Assembly (NCBI RefSeq): GCF_019209835.1 | Contig: NZ_JAHUTS010000021.1 | Coordinates: 1-64,000, forward strand | DNA: 64,000 nucleotides | Origin: Enterovibrio paralichthyis | GTDB taxonomy: Bacteria > Pseudomonadota > Gammaproteobacteria > Enterobacterales > Vibrionaceae | Reading direction: 5' to 3' | In this document: one piece after another, positions 45,901 to 54,800 of the stretch | How the letters are laid out: every line of letters begins with the position of its first letter | Position numbering within the stretch: position 1 is the first letter of the stretch | Translations under genes and position numbers: made by a program | Notes under the pieces: generated by a model | What the model was told of the DNA's origin: nothing | What the model saw: only the letters and a program-made list of their open reading frames with translations | Database searches by the model: none

Positions 45901-46114
45901 GCTCCTGCTCTATCGGACGAACCAATAGACGCTCAGCATCCGCCGGAGAGATACCTTCGTGGCTGACGGACACATAGATCACCGGGATGGTGATATCCGG
46001 ATCGGACTCTTTGGGTATGGTGAGGTAAGTGTTGATCCCCGCCACCAGCAAAAACAGCAGCAGTGTGACCATGGTGCGGGTACGGGCCAGTGACGCATCA
46101 ATCAAGGTTCTCAT
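42929..46114 (-). CDS. RND-family efflux pump, inner-membrane subunit
   Basis: 1061-residue proton-driven exporter of the AcrB/MexB superfamily. It begins MRTLIDASLARTRTMVTLLL with TM1, then a large periplasmic domain, the TM2-6 group with GLLVDGAIVVTEYADRRMREG (TM4 acidic proton-relay residue), a second periplasmic domain, and the last TM set (GVITLAGIVVNNNIVLIDTYN). The length and domain repeat are typical. The start lies 12 nt past the adaptor stop. No TolC-type outer-membrane gene is adjacent, so a shared TolC is expected. It corresponds in position to V. cholerae VexLM as I recall. Substrates (drugs, bile salts, fatty acids) cannot be told. Confidence 0.92.
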   Translation of the reverse strand: MRTLIDASLARTRTMVTLLLFLLVAGINTYLTIPKESDPDITIPVIYVSVSHEGISPADAERLLVRPIEQELRSIEGIKEMTATASEGHASVTLEFNVGVDLDQAMADVREAVDLVKPRLPDDSDEPTVNEVTFANMQPVLSIALYGDVSERAIVRVARELQETLEGFKQVLEVDIAGDRDDVVEIIVEPLLLESYGLDQQDIFNLVARNNRVVAAGYVDTGYGRFSVKVPSVFETVQDVLTLPIKIDGSRVVTVADVAEVRRSFKDPESFARLDGKPAVVLDVKKRAGENIIETVELVKAVMAEAQQTVIWPQALQVKYTWDGSEDVRLMLTDLQNNILSAILLVVIVIIAILGARTAFLVGVSIPGSFLTGLVVLSLAGLTINIVVLFSLIMAVGLLVDGAIVVTEYADRRMREGIQRTQAFREAAHRMAWPIIASTATTLAAFAPLLFWPGITGEFMGYMPLTLIATLSASLAMALLFVPVLGSLIGKPLPLSSEQQARIHALEDGDFSKAQGITRAYINTLSIAIRHPVKILIAALLVAAGVGFAYAKSGLGTEFFPDVDPPSFNIKVRAYGDLSIYEKDALMKEVEQRVLGMDEIESVYTRTGGQDEIGVIQMKLVAWQERRKVAFIIEELREKTADIAGIELEFKKPQAGPPSEHDLSIEISAANSQLIAPAALQVRALLEQSPAYTNFSDTLTKPGIDWSIDIDREDAARFGADATLVGNTVQFVTNGLKIGDYLPDDASEEVDILVRYPEDKRDIGRFDELRVKTTYGLIPITNFARIKPEQKQGNIDRVDGKRVSKVMADMAEGYNLSLELPGLNEQIEALGLPHDVKVTIRGQNEEQDESSAFLMTAFLAALGAMAIILITQFNSFYQAFLILSAVLFSTVGVFLGLLIFQRPFGVIMSGVGVITLAGIVVNNNIVLIDTYNVLRKRGLEKVDAILRTGAQRLRPVLLTTVTTILGLMPMVLEMNVDLVNRGIEFGAPSTQWWSQLATAVAGGLAFSTVLTLVLTPCLLMLARERSKANSEDEDNHDILVDPQSEGKAGQSAAYREAELQS

Positions 46115-46126
46115 GTGATGTTCCTG

Positions 46127-47215
46127 TTATTGAACCGCTGGCTGACGCACTGCCTCAACCGCATCACCGTCGCGGACAAAACCTTGACCACGGGTGATCA
46201 CATCGACCTTGTCTCCCAATCCGGAGAGCCAGACCCCGTTTTGTTCAGCCTTGACAACATTGGCGCCGATAAACGCCACTTTGTCCCCCGCGAGCGTTTT
46301 GACGCCGAGGTTACCTTTCTCATCCAGCGCCAAAAGGGAAGGGTTGAGTTTCACCGCCTGCTCACGTTCAAGCGCAAGGTCGACTTCCGCACTGATACCG
46401 GCAGGCAGTTTCTGATCGGGGTTGGAGACTTCCAGCTCTACCGTAAATGTATTGGTGGCGGGTGAGGCGATACTGGAGCGGTAACGCAGTGTGCCTTCTT
46501 TATCGATGCCATTAACCAGTTGCACCCTGGCCGGCAGCGTTCCGTCAATTTGGTTGATATGGCGCTCGCTGACATCCACAGTCACAATCAGGGGATTGAG
46601 GTCAATCAGTATCGCCATAGGGTCTCCCACGCCGAGGTAATCCCCCACTTCCACCATGACATCATCCACGATGCCATCAAACGGCGCGCGCACTTCGGTA
46701 TTGGCCAGAGCAAGCTTTAGGTTCTTCACGGTTGCCCGCGCTTCAACCAAATTTGCTTCTGCCAGGGAGTAGGCTACTTCTCCTTGAAGGCCTTTTTTCT
46801 TGAGCGACCGGGCTGCGGTAAATTCTTGTTGTCTGACCCGCATAAGGGCTTCGGCGCGATCCAGTTGCGCTTCACGATCCCCTTTGTCGATAAACAGGAG
46901 CAGGTCGCCCTTTTTCACTGACGCACCTTTGCGCACACTCACTTTGGTAATGCGGCCATCGGCTTCGGCCGAAATGGTCGCATCCCGGTCGGGAGCAGTC
47001 CTGCCGTAAAGGGATATCGTGCGGATAACAGGTTCGGAATAGAAGGTTTCTACCGCTACCTGTGTCAGTGGGGCTTTTTCCGGTGCGGATTTTTCAGTGG
47101 CGCTTTCCTGAGAGTGACCACTGCCAACCCAAAGTACCAACAACACAAGAAGCACCAGGGATATAATCCAGGGGTGCTGGGAAAAGTAGATCGTTTTTTT
47201 GCCTGCATTCGCCAT
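46127..47215 (-). CDS. RND efflux membrane-fusion (adaptor) protein
   Basis: 362-residue periplasmic adaptor that links the RND pump to the outer-membrane channel. It has an N-terminal membrane anchor (about 14-32), a lipoyl half with FIDKGDREAQLDRAEALMRVRQ leading into an alpha-hairpin, the second lipoyl half LANTEVRAPFDGIVDDVMVEVGDYLGVGDPM, and a beta-barrel domain. AGGATGAA precedes the ATG. Its stop is 12 nt from the pump start, so the two form an operon. Confidence 0.93.
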   Translation of the reverse strand: MANAGKKTIYFSQHPWIISLVLLVLLVLWVGSGHSQESATEKSAPEKAPLTQVAVETFYSEPVIRTISLYGRTAPDRDATISAEADGRITKVSVRKGASVKKGDLLLFIDKGDREAQLDRAEALMRVRQQEFTAARSLKKKGLQGEVAYSLAEANLVEARATVKNLKLALANTEVRAPFDGIVDDVMVEVGDYLGVGDPMAILIDLNPLIVTVDVSERHINQIDGTLPARVQLVNGIDKEGTLRYRSSIASPATNTFTVELEVSNPDQKLPAGISAEVDLALEREQAVKLNPSLLALDEKGNLGVKTLAGDKVAFIGANVVKAEQNGVWLSGLGDKVDVITRGQGFVRDGDAVEAVRQPAVQ

Positions 47216-47284
47216 AGTAGTTTCATCCTGACGTGGGTACTGCAGTGAAAGAAACAGGCACTGATCCTTCCGGCCCGTTTTAGA

Positions 47285-47312
47285 AAGGCCGCCTGCCCTA
47301 AGCAGGCGCCTT
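47285..47312 (-). terminator. Probable terminator of erpA
   Basis: GCCTGC (47291-47296) pairs with GCAGGC (47302-47307), extended by GGC/GCC with a small bulge, followed on the minus strand by TTTCT. It separates erpA from the efflux operon downstream. Confidence 0.6.
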
Positions 47313-47327
47313 AGTGTGTACTAGAGG

Positions 47328-47669
47328 TTATACACTGAAAGATGCGCCACAACCACATGTGGTGGTTGCATTTGGGTTGTTAACGAAGAAACGCGATCCT
47401 TCTAACCCTTCTGTGTAATCGACTTCACCACCGATCAAATATTGCAGGCTCATCGGGTCAACCACCAGGGTAACGCCGCTGTTTTCGATGGTCATATCAC
47501 CGTCGTTTACGTTCTCGTCAAACGTAAAGCCATACTGGAAACCGCTGCAGCCGCCGCCGGTAATGTATACGCGCAGCTTCAGGTTCGGGTTTTCCTCTTC
47601 CTGGATCAGCGTCTTTACCTTGCTCGCCGCTGCATCCGTAAATTGCAATGGCAAAGTGGTATCGCTCAT
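47328..47669 (-). CDS. erpA: Iron-sulfur cluster insertion protein ErpA
   Basis: A-type carrier that delivers 4Fe-4S clusters to target enzymes, including those of isoprenoid synthesis. The 113-residue protein starts MSDTTLPLQFTDAAASKVKTLI and has the three cluster-binding cysteines: Cys41 in GGGCSGFQYGF and Cys105/Cys107 in CGCGASF. Length and motifs match E. coli ErpA. It diverges from hemL, and an IscR-type box overlaps its promoter, so iron-sulfur status should control it. Confidence 0.95.
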   Translation of the reverse strand: MSDTTLPLQFTDAAASKVKTLIQEEENPNLKLRVYITGGGCSGFQYGFTFDENVNDGDMTIENSGVTLVVDPMSLQYLIGGEVDYTEGLEGSRFFVNNPNATTTCGCGASFSV

Positions 47670-47704
47670 TTCTACCTCACAAAACGTCTTATCTGTTTGA
47701 TGGC

Positions 47705-47733
47705 ATTATCCAATACCCGACTAATTCGTTCAA
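47705..47733 (-). promoter_or_regulatory. erpA promoter
   Basis: On the minus strand TTGAAC (47728-47733) and GATAAT (47705-47710) are 17 nt apart, both close to consensus. Confidence 0.65.
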
Positions 47734-47737
47734 GTAT
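47713..47737 (-). promoter_or_regulatory. IscR type 1-like binding site on the erpA promoter
   Basis: A 25-bp segment agrees at 23 positions with the E. coli IscR type 1 consensus as I recall it: the outer ATAC and GTAT ends, the TTGA and AGTCGG parts all match, with two mismatches in the left inner half. It covers the -35 and spacer, the place for repression by holo-IscR. E. coli erpA is an IscR target. Confidence 0.65.
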
Positions 47738-47886
47738 TGCTCATCTGTAAAATGCTTACGCCGCAATATACACCAAGTTTAAGCCGGATGTGATGGTTGC
47801 CGCATCATCCATCTCGCCACTGCTGTCTGCTTCCCTTACAATATCCCCCGACTTTGAATTCAAGCATCAATGGCCAAGGAATTACC

Positions 47887-49176
47887 ATGACCAAATCAGC
47901 CGAACTGTTCCAACAAGCTCGTAAAACCATTCCAGGCGGTGTTAACTCACCGGTTCGCGCATTTAATGGCGTGGGCGGCGATCCAATCTTCATCGAACGT
48001 GCTGACGGCGCGTACATCTATGATGCAGATGGCAAAGCCTACATTGACTATGTTGGCTCATGGGGCCCGATGATCCTTGGCCACAACCACCCTAGCATTC
48101 GTGATGCTGTGATTGCAGCAGCGCAGAACGGTCTGAGCTTCGGCGCGCCGACAGCCCGCGAAATTACCCTGGCTGAACTGGTGAGCGAACTGGTGCCATC
48201 AATGGAAATGGTGCGCATGGTAAGTTCAGGCACCGAAGCAACCATGAGTGCTATCCGCCTGGCGCGTGGTTTTACCCGCCGCGACAAATTCATCAAATTT
48301 GAAGGCTGCTACCACGGCCACGCTGACTGCCTGCTGGTGAAAGCAGGCTCTGGCATGCTGACACTGGGTGAACCAACGTCACCGGGCGTACCTGCTGATT
48401 TTGCCAAACATACCCTGACCTGTACTTTCAATGACCTGGCATCGGTACGCGCTGCATTTGAACAGTACCCGGAAGACATTGCCTGTATTATCGTTGAGCC
48501 GGTAGCGGGCAACATGAACTGTATTCCGCCACAGCCTGGCTTCCTGGAAGGTCTGCGTGCGCTGTGTGATGAATTTGGCGCGCTGCTCATCCTGGACGAA
48601 GTGATGACAGGCTTCCGTGTTGCACTGGGCGGCGCTCAGGCTTACTACAACATCAAACCTGACCTGACCACGCTGGGTAAAGTGATTGGTGGCGGTATGC
48701 CGGTTGGCGCATTTGGCGGTCGCCGTGAAGTGATGGAATACATTGCTCCGACCGGTCCGGTTTACCAGGCTGGCACCCTGTCGGGTAACCCAGTAGCAAT
48801 GGCAGCTGGTGAAGCCGCCCTGAACGCCCTGCGTCAGGAAGGCAATGAAGCGCATCTGGCACAAATTACCCAGCGTCTGGCCGAAGGCTTTAAAGCCGCT
48901 GCCGACAAACACGGTATTCCACTGGCGATTAACCAGGTAGGTGGTATGTTCGGTTTCTTCTTTACCGACAAAGAAAGCATCACCTGCTTTGCTGACGTTC
49001 AGCAGTGCGACATCGAACGCTTCAAGCGTTTCTTCCACCTGATGCTGGATGAAGGTGTTTATCTAGCACCGTCAGCGTTTGAAGCTAGCTTCACCTCTCT
49101 TGCCCATGGTGAGAAAGAGCTGGAAGCGACACTGGCAGCCGCAGACCGCGCATTTGCCAAACTGGCTGCGGAATAA
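47887..49176 (+). CDS. hemL: Glutamate-1-semialdehyde 2,1-aminomutase
   Basis: PLP enzyme that converts glutamate-1-semialdehyde to 5-aminolevulinate in haem synthesis. The 429-residue protein begins MTKSAELFQQARKTIPGGVNSPVRAF, has SSGTEATMSAIRLARGFT (PLP phosphate loop), LDEVMTGFR and the Schiff-base lysine in TTLGKVIGGGMPVGAFGG. The start at 47887 follows CAAGGAA; the frame extends upstream to 47797 but without a binding site. Divergent from erpA; the same divergent pair is close by in E. coli. Confidence 0.97.
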   Translation: MTKSAELFQQARKTIPGGVNSPVRAFNGVGGDPIFIERADGAYIYDADGKAYIDYVGSWGPMILGHNHPSIRDAVIAAAQNGLSFGAPTAREITLAELVSELVPSMEMVRMVSSGTEATMSAIRLARGFTRRDKFIKFEGCYHGHADCLLVKAGSGMLTLGEPTSPGVPADFAKHTLTCTFNDLASVRAAFEQYPEDIACIIVEPVAGNMNCIPPQPGFLEGLRALCDEFGALLILDEVMTGFRVALGGAQAYYNIKPDLTTLGKVIGGGMPVGAFGGRREVMEYIAPTGPVYQAGTLSGNPVAMAAGEAALNALRQEGNEAHLAQITQRLAEGFKAAADKHGIPLAINQVGGMFGFFFTDKESITCFADVQQCDIERFKRFFHLMLDEGVYLAPSAFEASFTSLAHGEKELEATLAAADRAFAKLAAE

Positions 49177-49195
49177 TTTCCTGGCACTCAAAGAC

Positions 49196-49215
49196 AGCGG
49201 AGCCCAGGCTCCGCT
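49196..49215 (+). terminator. Terminator of hemL
   Basis: Stem AGCGGAGC / GCTCCGCT with ccag loop, then TTTTT. The minus-strand microprotein stop lies directly behind it. Confidence 0.92.
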
Positions 49216-49218
49216 TTT

Positions 49219-49326
49219 TTATTGCCAGTTAAAAACAATCAGCAACCCCAAGCACACAGCGAATAAAATCCAAAGGCGTCGGCTGCGTCTTTTCTTTGCC
49301 TGACAATCTCCCTCGCAACATGCCAT
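49219..49326 (-). CDS. Putative 35-residue single-pass membrane microprotein
   Basis: A short minus-strand frame between hemL and the AI-2E transporter gene. The peptide is MACCEGDCQAKKRRS followed by RRLWILFAVCLGLLIVFNWQ: a cysteine-rich cytosolic tip (Cys3, Cys4, Cys8), a basic stretch (KKRRSRR) and one hydrophobic helix (about 18-33). This is the textbook layout of an N-in, C-out membrane microprotein. AAAGGAT stands 6-7 nt before the ATG, and the frame fills the gap almost exactly without touching either neighbour. The CC...C tip might bind a metal or be lipidated; that is a guess. No family recognised. Chance cannot be excluded for so short a frame. Confidence 0.6.
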   Translation of the reverse strand: MACCEGDCQAKKRRSRRLWILFAVCLGLLIVFNWQ

Positions 49327-49436
49327 ATTTTTTATCCTTTCTCGCTGATTTGTCACAACGTATCATAGTACCGTTCTATGTTAAGACTAACTTTATCCCT
49401 CTCCGCAGCTAACGGAGAAATACCAAGGAGCCTACT

Positions 49437-50522
49437 GTGGCATCATCTTTCAAGGCTGAACCCCGACACTGGACACTGATCGCTGCTTTGGGTCTGGCCG
49501 CCTATGCATGTTATGTGTTGATTGCGCCCTACGTCGGTTCAATTGTGCTCGCATTCATTGTCTCCCTGCTGTTTTTCCCATTGCATGAACGCATCGACAA
49601 TAAACTCAAGTCGCATCCCAACATTGCCGCCACCCTTTCCTGCACCCTACTGACGGTAATGATCATCATTCCGATGATTTTTGTGGCCGCCGCTATTCTG
49701 CGCCAGGGAATTACATTCTTCACCAGTGCCTATGAATGGCTGACCAGCGGCGGTGCCAAACAGATCCTGTCTGACCCTTCTGTACAGGAAGCATTGAAAC
49801 TGGTGGACAAATGGCTGCCTGTTGAATCCATCAACCCGCAGGAGCTGGTGACCAAAGCGGCGTCTACCCTGTCGTCACTGAGCTCGCAGATGATTGGCAT
49901 GAGCTCTCAGATCCTGGGCGACGTCACCGGCGTATTCGTCAATTTCCTCCTGATGTTGTTTGTGCTCTTTTTCCTGCTGCGCGATCACGACAAGATCATT
50001 AACACCCTGCGCCACGTCAGCCCATTGTCCCGCACCCAGGAAGACACCTTGCTGGATGAAGTGGAGAAGGTGGCCAAATCTGCCGTACTGGGCTCTTTCC
50101 TGACCGCACTGGCACAGGGCCTGGTCGGTGGTTTTGCCATGTGGCTGGCCGGGTTTGCGGGACTGTTCTGGGGCACCATGATGGCATTCGCCTCATTTAT
50201 CCCTGTGGTAGGTACAGCGCTCATCTGGTTACCAGCGGCGGGATACCTGCTGTTGACCGGTGAATGGCAATGGGCAGCATTCCTGATTGGATGGGGCGTG
50301 TTGGTAGTGGGTTCTGTCGATAACCTGTTGCGCCCGCTGCTGATGCAGGGCAACTCCGGCATGAATACCCTGCTGATCTTCTTTTCCCTGATTGGCGGTC
50401 TGCATGTTTATGGCCTGATGGGGGTGATTTATGGCCCCATTATCTTTTCGCTGACGTTGGTTCTGTTCCGGATGTATGAAACAGAATTCCACAGCTTCCT
50501 CGAAAAGCAGGACAACACCTGA
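49437..50522 (+). CDS. AI-2E family transporter (PerM-like)
   Basis: 361-residue inner-membrane protein with about eight membrane segments and the family architecture: pairs of helices at 15-55, a pair at 60-90, an amphipathic cytoplasmic or periplasmic part (100-150), and the C-terminal bundle with GFAMWLAGFAGLFWGTMMAFASFIPVVG and GLMGVIYGPIIFSL. Relatives include E. coli TqsA and PerM; the family name comes from autoinducer-2 export, but many members have other or unknown substrates. The start is a GTG at 49437 after CAAGGAG. It is followed 77 nt later by rsmC. Confidence 0.87.
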   Translation: MASSFKAEPRHWTLIAALGLAAYACYVLIAPYVGSIVLAFIVSLLFFPLHERIDNKLKSHPNIAATLSCTLLTVMIIIPMIFVAAAILRQGITFFTSAYEWLTSGGAKQILSDPSVQEALKLVDKWLPVESINPQELVTKAASTLSSLSSQMIGMSSQILGDVTGVFVNFLLMLFVLFFLLRDHDKIINTLRHVSPLSRTQEDTLLDEVEKVAKSAVLGSFLTALAQGLVGGFAMWLAGFAGLFWGTMMAFASFIPVVGTALIWLPAAGYLLLTGEWQWAAFLIGWGVLVVGSVDNLLRPLLMQGNSGMNTLLIFFSLIGGLHVYGLMGVIYGPIIFSLTLVLFRMYETEFHSFLEKQDNT

Positions 50523-50599
50523 CCTAGCTTGGCGCGGTTCCCACCAGCCTGTGTTTGTGGGAGAATCCGCGCCTCATTTTTTAAAATCCCGAGGCATCC

Positions 50600-51625
50600 A
50601 TGTCTTACAGTGCACCCAGTCAAATAGCCGCACGCCAGCTAGAGTATTTTGATGGCAAACATGTTCTCCTTGCCGGTGAACTGGAAGATAGCTTTGCCAC
50701 TGAGCTTTTGGGCACCGCAGCCAGCGTCAGTATCTTCACCACCAACCTGGCCTACGCAAACCAAATGCAGCGTTTTGACAACATTGACGTGCAGTTTGGC
50801 GAACAGTATCAGGCGCAGCCCAATGTTGATATGGTGCTGCTGTACTGGCCAAAAGCAAAAGCCGAAGCCGAGTTTTTGCTGTCCATGTTGATGGCGGCGC
50901 TTGGCCAGGGTACCGAAATTGTCGTGGTCGGTGAAAACCGCAGTGGCGTGAAAAGCATTGAGAAAATGTTCGCGTCTTATGGCCGCGTCACCAAGTTCGA
51001 CTCAGCCCGTCGCTGCAGCTTCTACTGGGGACAGTGCGACAACACGCCGGCACCGTTTACCCTTGAGGACTGGTTTAAAAGCTACCCGCTCAATGTCGGT
51101 GAACAATCACTGACTATCCGCTCCCTGCCGGGTGTATTCAGCCACGGTGAACTGGATGCTGGAACCCAGTTGCTGCTCGACACCCTGCCAGCCCTGTCTG
51201 GCAGCGTGTTTGATTTTGGCTGTGGCGCGGGTGTGATTGGCGCAACCATCAAGCTGCGTTTTCCAAAGGCCCAAATCACCATGGCAGACATCAGCGCACT
51301 GGCAGTCGCATCTGCCCGTGAAACACTGCGGTTTAACAATCTTGACGGCGAAGTGTTAGCGTCAGACGTTTACAGTGCTATCAGTGGCAAATTTGACAAT
51401 ATCGTCAGCAATCCGCCGTTCCACGCCGGTCTGAAAACCCACTATGCCGCCACTGAGCGGTTTCTGCAGCTCGCGCCGCAGCACCTGAACCGTCAAGGTC
51501 AGCTGATGATAGTGGCCAACAGCTTCCTGCGTTACCCGCCTTTCATTGAAGAGGCTTTCGGTCATTGCAACACCCCGGCAAAAAACAACAAATTTGCCAT
51601 CTACCAGGCCGTCAAAAACAGCTGA
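50600..51625 (+). CDS. rsmC: 16S rRNA (guanine-1207-N2) methyltransferase RsmC
   Basis: Methylates G1207 in 16S rRNA of the small subunit using S-adenosylmethionine. The 341-residue protein has an N-terminal degenerate methyltransferase-like domain (1-165) and a catalytic C-terminal domain with the SAM-binding GSVFDFGCGAGVIGA motif and the target-flipping NPPFHAGLKT motif. Length is as in E. coli. It is on the same strand as the AI-2E transporter gene; terminator-like hairpin downstream. Confidence 0.94.
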   Translation: MSYSAPSQIAARQLEYFDGKHVLLAGELEDSFATELLGTAASVSIFTTNLAYANQMQRFDNIDVQFGEQYQAQPNVDMVLLYWPKAKAEAEFLLSMLMAALGQGTEIVVVGENRSGVKSIEKMFASYGRVTKFDSARRCSFYWGQCDNTPAPFTLEDWFKSYPLNVGEQSLTIRSLPGVFSHGELDAGTQLLLDTLPALSGSVFDFGCGAGVIGATIKLRFPKAQITMADISALAVASARETLRFNNLDGEVLASDVYSAISGKFDNIVSNPPFHAGLKTHYAATERFLQLAPQHLNRQGQLMIVANSFLRYPPFIEEAFGHCNTPAKNNKFAIYQAVKNS

Positions 51626-51636
51626 ACCCCGTCAAA

Positions 51637-51660
51637 ATAAGGAGCCGAGTGGCTCCTTAT
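51637..51660 (+). terminator. Terminator after rsmC
   Basis: 10-bp stem ATAAGGAGCC / GGCTCCTTAT with gagt loop, followed by TTCATT; the T-tract is imperfect. Confidence 0.65.
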
Positions 51661-51725
51661 TTCATTCCTCACCCCGTTAAAAACGTTAATTTTGCGTGTT
51701 GACACGAAGTTCAATAAGCACTTAC

Positions 51726-51753
51726 TTGCCAACAAAAATTAAGCCAGTATAAG
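51726..51753 (+). promoter_or_regulatory. Putative chiS promoter
   Basis: TTGCCA (51726-51731) and TATAAG (51748-51753) with a 16-nt spacer, each one mismatch from consensus. A TTGACA at 51699-51704 lacks a good -10 at proper distance. Confidence 0.55.
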
Positions 51754-51853
51754 AAGTGCAGAGGGACAGTATCCTGCGCTCAAACTCCGTCAAATCCAAT
51801 AATTACGGAGCCCTCCTCGCGCATTTATACGATCATTTTTGTCAGGCAAAGAC

Positions 51854-54800
51854 ATGCATAAAAAACAGAAGTTTAAGCGGCTTCAGCACACGCTGATGCT
51901 GGCTTTTCTGGTGCTGAGCATCACGCCTTTAACCCTGCTGGCAATGTTCTTTCTGGAATCACACAGCAGCGATCTTGAACAGCAAAGCACCACACACCTT
52001 GCCTTCCTACGCGACAATAAGAAAGAGCAGATAGTCAGCTATTTCGACGCTCGCTATTCGGAAGTGAAATCATTTAGCCGCTCAGAACTCGCGACGGCCA
52101 GTGGCGGCCGCTTCTATGGTCTGGTTGCGTCGTTCCACCAGCTTGGCAACTCGCAGGAGCAATCGCGGCAAATCGCCCGTGAACGCTATGGGTTGAAAGC
52201 AGACAGCACGCTGAACGCAGCAACCAATGACAGTAACTTTGCCGGCAGTGAGCGATATCGCCTGCTGCACAAACGCTATGACTGGGCATATAAAGAACAC
52301 CTGAAGCGCTCAGACTTTTCCGACATCCTGCTGGTCGATATCAACGGCAACGTCGTCTATTCCGTCCAGAAGGACGAGACGTTTGGTGCCAACCTGCTTT
52401 CCGGACATTGGCCGGAAACCGCCGTGGGAAAAACCTTTGCGGATATCCGTACCACGGTCAGCTCTCCCCTGATAGACAACGATGCCACCCCAATCGCATT
52501 CACCGATTTTGCCCAATCTGACAATGGGGAGATGGTCGCTTGGTTTGCTGCGCCCATCACCCAGCAAGGCTATCTGCACAGTTATGTGCTGTTCAAACTG
52601 CCGAACGCGCCTCTGGTCGAAATGCTGAACAAAACGCCGAAGGAAAAAGGCTATATCAGCACCCTGTTGGTTGGCAGTGACAAAATCCCACGAAACCTCA
52701 GCGCAACATCGGTGTTAACACCCGTAGACAGTAGCTCTATTCAAGCAGCATTGGCCGGACAAAGTGACGTCGGCAGCTTCCTGAGTATTGACCAGCAAAA
52801 AGTGTTGGGGGCGTTTGCGCCTATCTTGGTGCAGGACAAATCCTGGGCCATCATCCTGGAACTGCCGGAAGAAGAAGCTTTTGCCCGAATATACCAACTC
52901 GAGAAAATATTTATCGTGGTCATGCTGGTCGCGATTTTCCTGGTTGTCGTCGCCTCACACCTACTCTCCAACTCCATTACCGCGCCACTGCTGAAACTGA
53001 CCTGGGCGGCAGAGCAGGTTTCTGCCGGGGATTTAGACCAGAAGATCAGCAGCACAGACCGTGAGGATGAAATTGGCCGTCTGGCGGTCAGTTTTGCCCG
53101 TATGCAGCGTTCTGTCAGGGACAAGCTGGCGCTTATCCGCGAGCAGAACAAAGAGTTGGAACACAACATTCAACTGATCAAGCAAAAGAATGACGAGTTG
53201 CAGCAGGCCGACAGAATGAAAGATGACTTCCTGGCGACCACATCACACGAGTTGCGAACACCATTGCATGGCATGGTAGGCATTGCAGAATCTATGCTGG
53301 CAGGCGCAGAAGGCCCGTTACCGGAAAGACAAAAGCACCAGTTGCAGATGATCATCAACAGCGGTGAACGCCTCTCCAATCTGGTTGATGACCTGCTCGA
53401 CTACCACAAGATGCGCTATGGCGATCTTGAAATCTCGCCCCAGGCAGTGGATACCGCCAATGCTGTACGACTGGTTATCGAGCTCTCAAGCCACCTGCTG
53501 GGCGGCAAACCGGTCCGCATTATCAATCAGGTACCGATTGACCTGCCGCTGGTTCGTGCCGATGAGCAACGCCTTGAGCAGGTGCTGTACAACCTGATCG
53601 GGAATGCTATCAAGTACACAGATGAAGGTAAGATCATCATCTCTGCCACTGTCCTAGAAGGCCAGTTACGCATTCAGGTGGTTGATACCGGCCAGGGCAT
53701 TCCATCCGATCAACTCGAATATATTTTCGAGCCACTGACCCAGGCGGCGGGCAGTTCAGCCAATTACCGTCAGGGGGCAGGGCTGGGCCTTTCTATCAGC
53801 CGGCAACTTATCGACATCATGGGTGGCCAACTTTACGTCAGCAGTCAACCGATGGTGGGCACCACATTCAGCTTCACCCTGCCTTTGGCAACGGAAGAAG
53901 ACAAAGCCAGAACAAGACTGGCAAACAATGTGCATTTTGCTGCACCTAAACTCGAACTGGATAACACCGGTTTCAGTGAGTTGCCGGACAATCCGGATGG
54001 CCCGCTCATTCTGGTTGTCGACGACGAACCGGTGAATCTTCAGGTGCTGAATAACTTCCTGCGCCTGGAAGGCTACCGGGTCAAAGCGGTGGAAAATGGC
54101 CGTCAGGCCATTGAATCTGTCACCATGGAAAAGCCAGCTCTGATGTTGCTGGATGTGATGATGCCGGAACTTAGCGGCTATGAGGTTTGTAACCACCTTC
54201 GCGAGCGCTACAGCCGTACCGACCTGCCCATCATCATGCTGTCTGCGCTGGGTCAGGTGCAGGACAAAGTCAAAGGGTTCGATGCCGGCGCCAACGACTA
54301 CCTTACCAAGCCGTTCAACAAAGACGAGCTTAGCGCACGCATCCGCGCATACATTGATGCCGCACTGACGGAAAAAGAACGCGAGCAAAACCGAGAACTG
54401 CAAAGTGAAATCCACTTCAGGGAGCAGGTGGAAGCGGGTCTCCGCGAAGTACAGAACCGTCTTCTGGGTCTGCTGGACAGCGCGCCGGAAGGCATTCTCT
54501 GTGTGCAGGAGAACGGTCGTATAAGCTATGCCAACGATGCCTGCAGCAATGTATTCCATCTCAGCGCAGAGCAGCTTGAACGCCACAATATCGATGACTT
54601 TCTGGCCATGGCCTTGCCAGAGCCTGACAGCAGTCGAGGGCACTACAGTGGCCAGATCCGCTTTAGGGTTGACGGAGACATCCTGGCGTTGGATACCGAT
54701 GTGATTGCCCTGCCAGAAAGCTCGGGCCTGCAGATGATGTTACTGATAAGCTCAGGACACAAAGCCTCCTCACACCGCGTACACCAATTGGAAAGTGCCG

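Noticed and set aside
53756..54643. 295-codon minus-strand frame inside chiS
   Set aside because: Antisense shadow of the kinase and receiver domains; long only because the gene is GC-rich at third positions.
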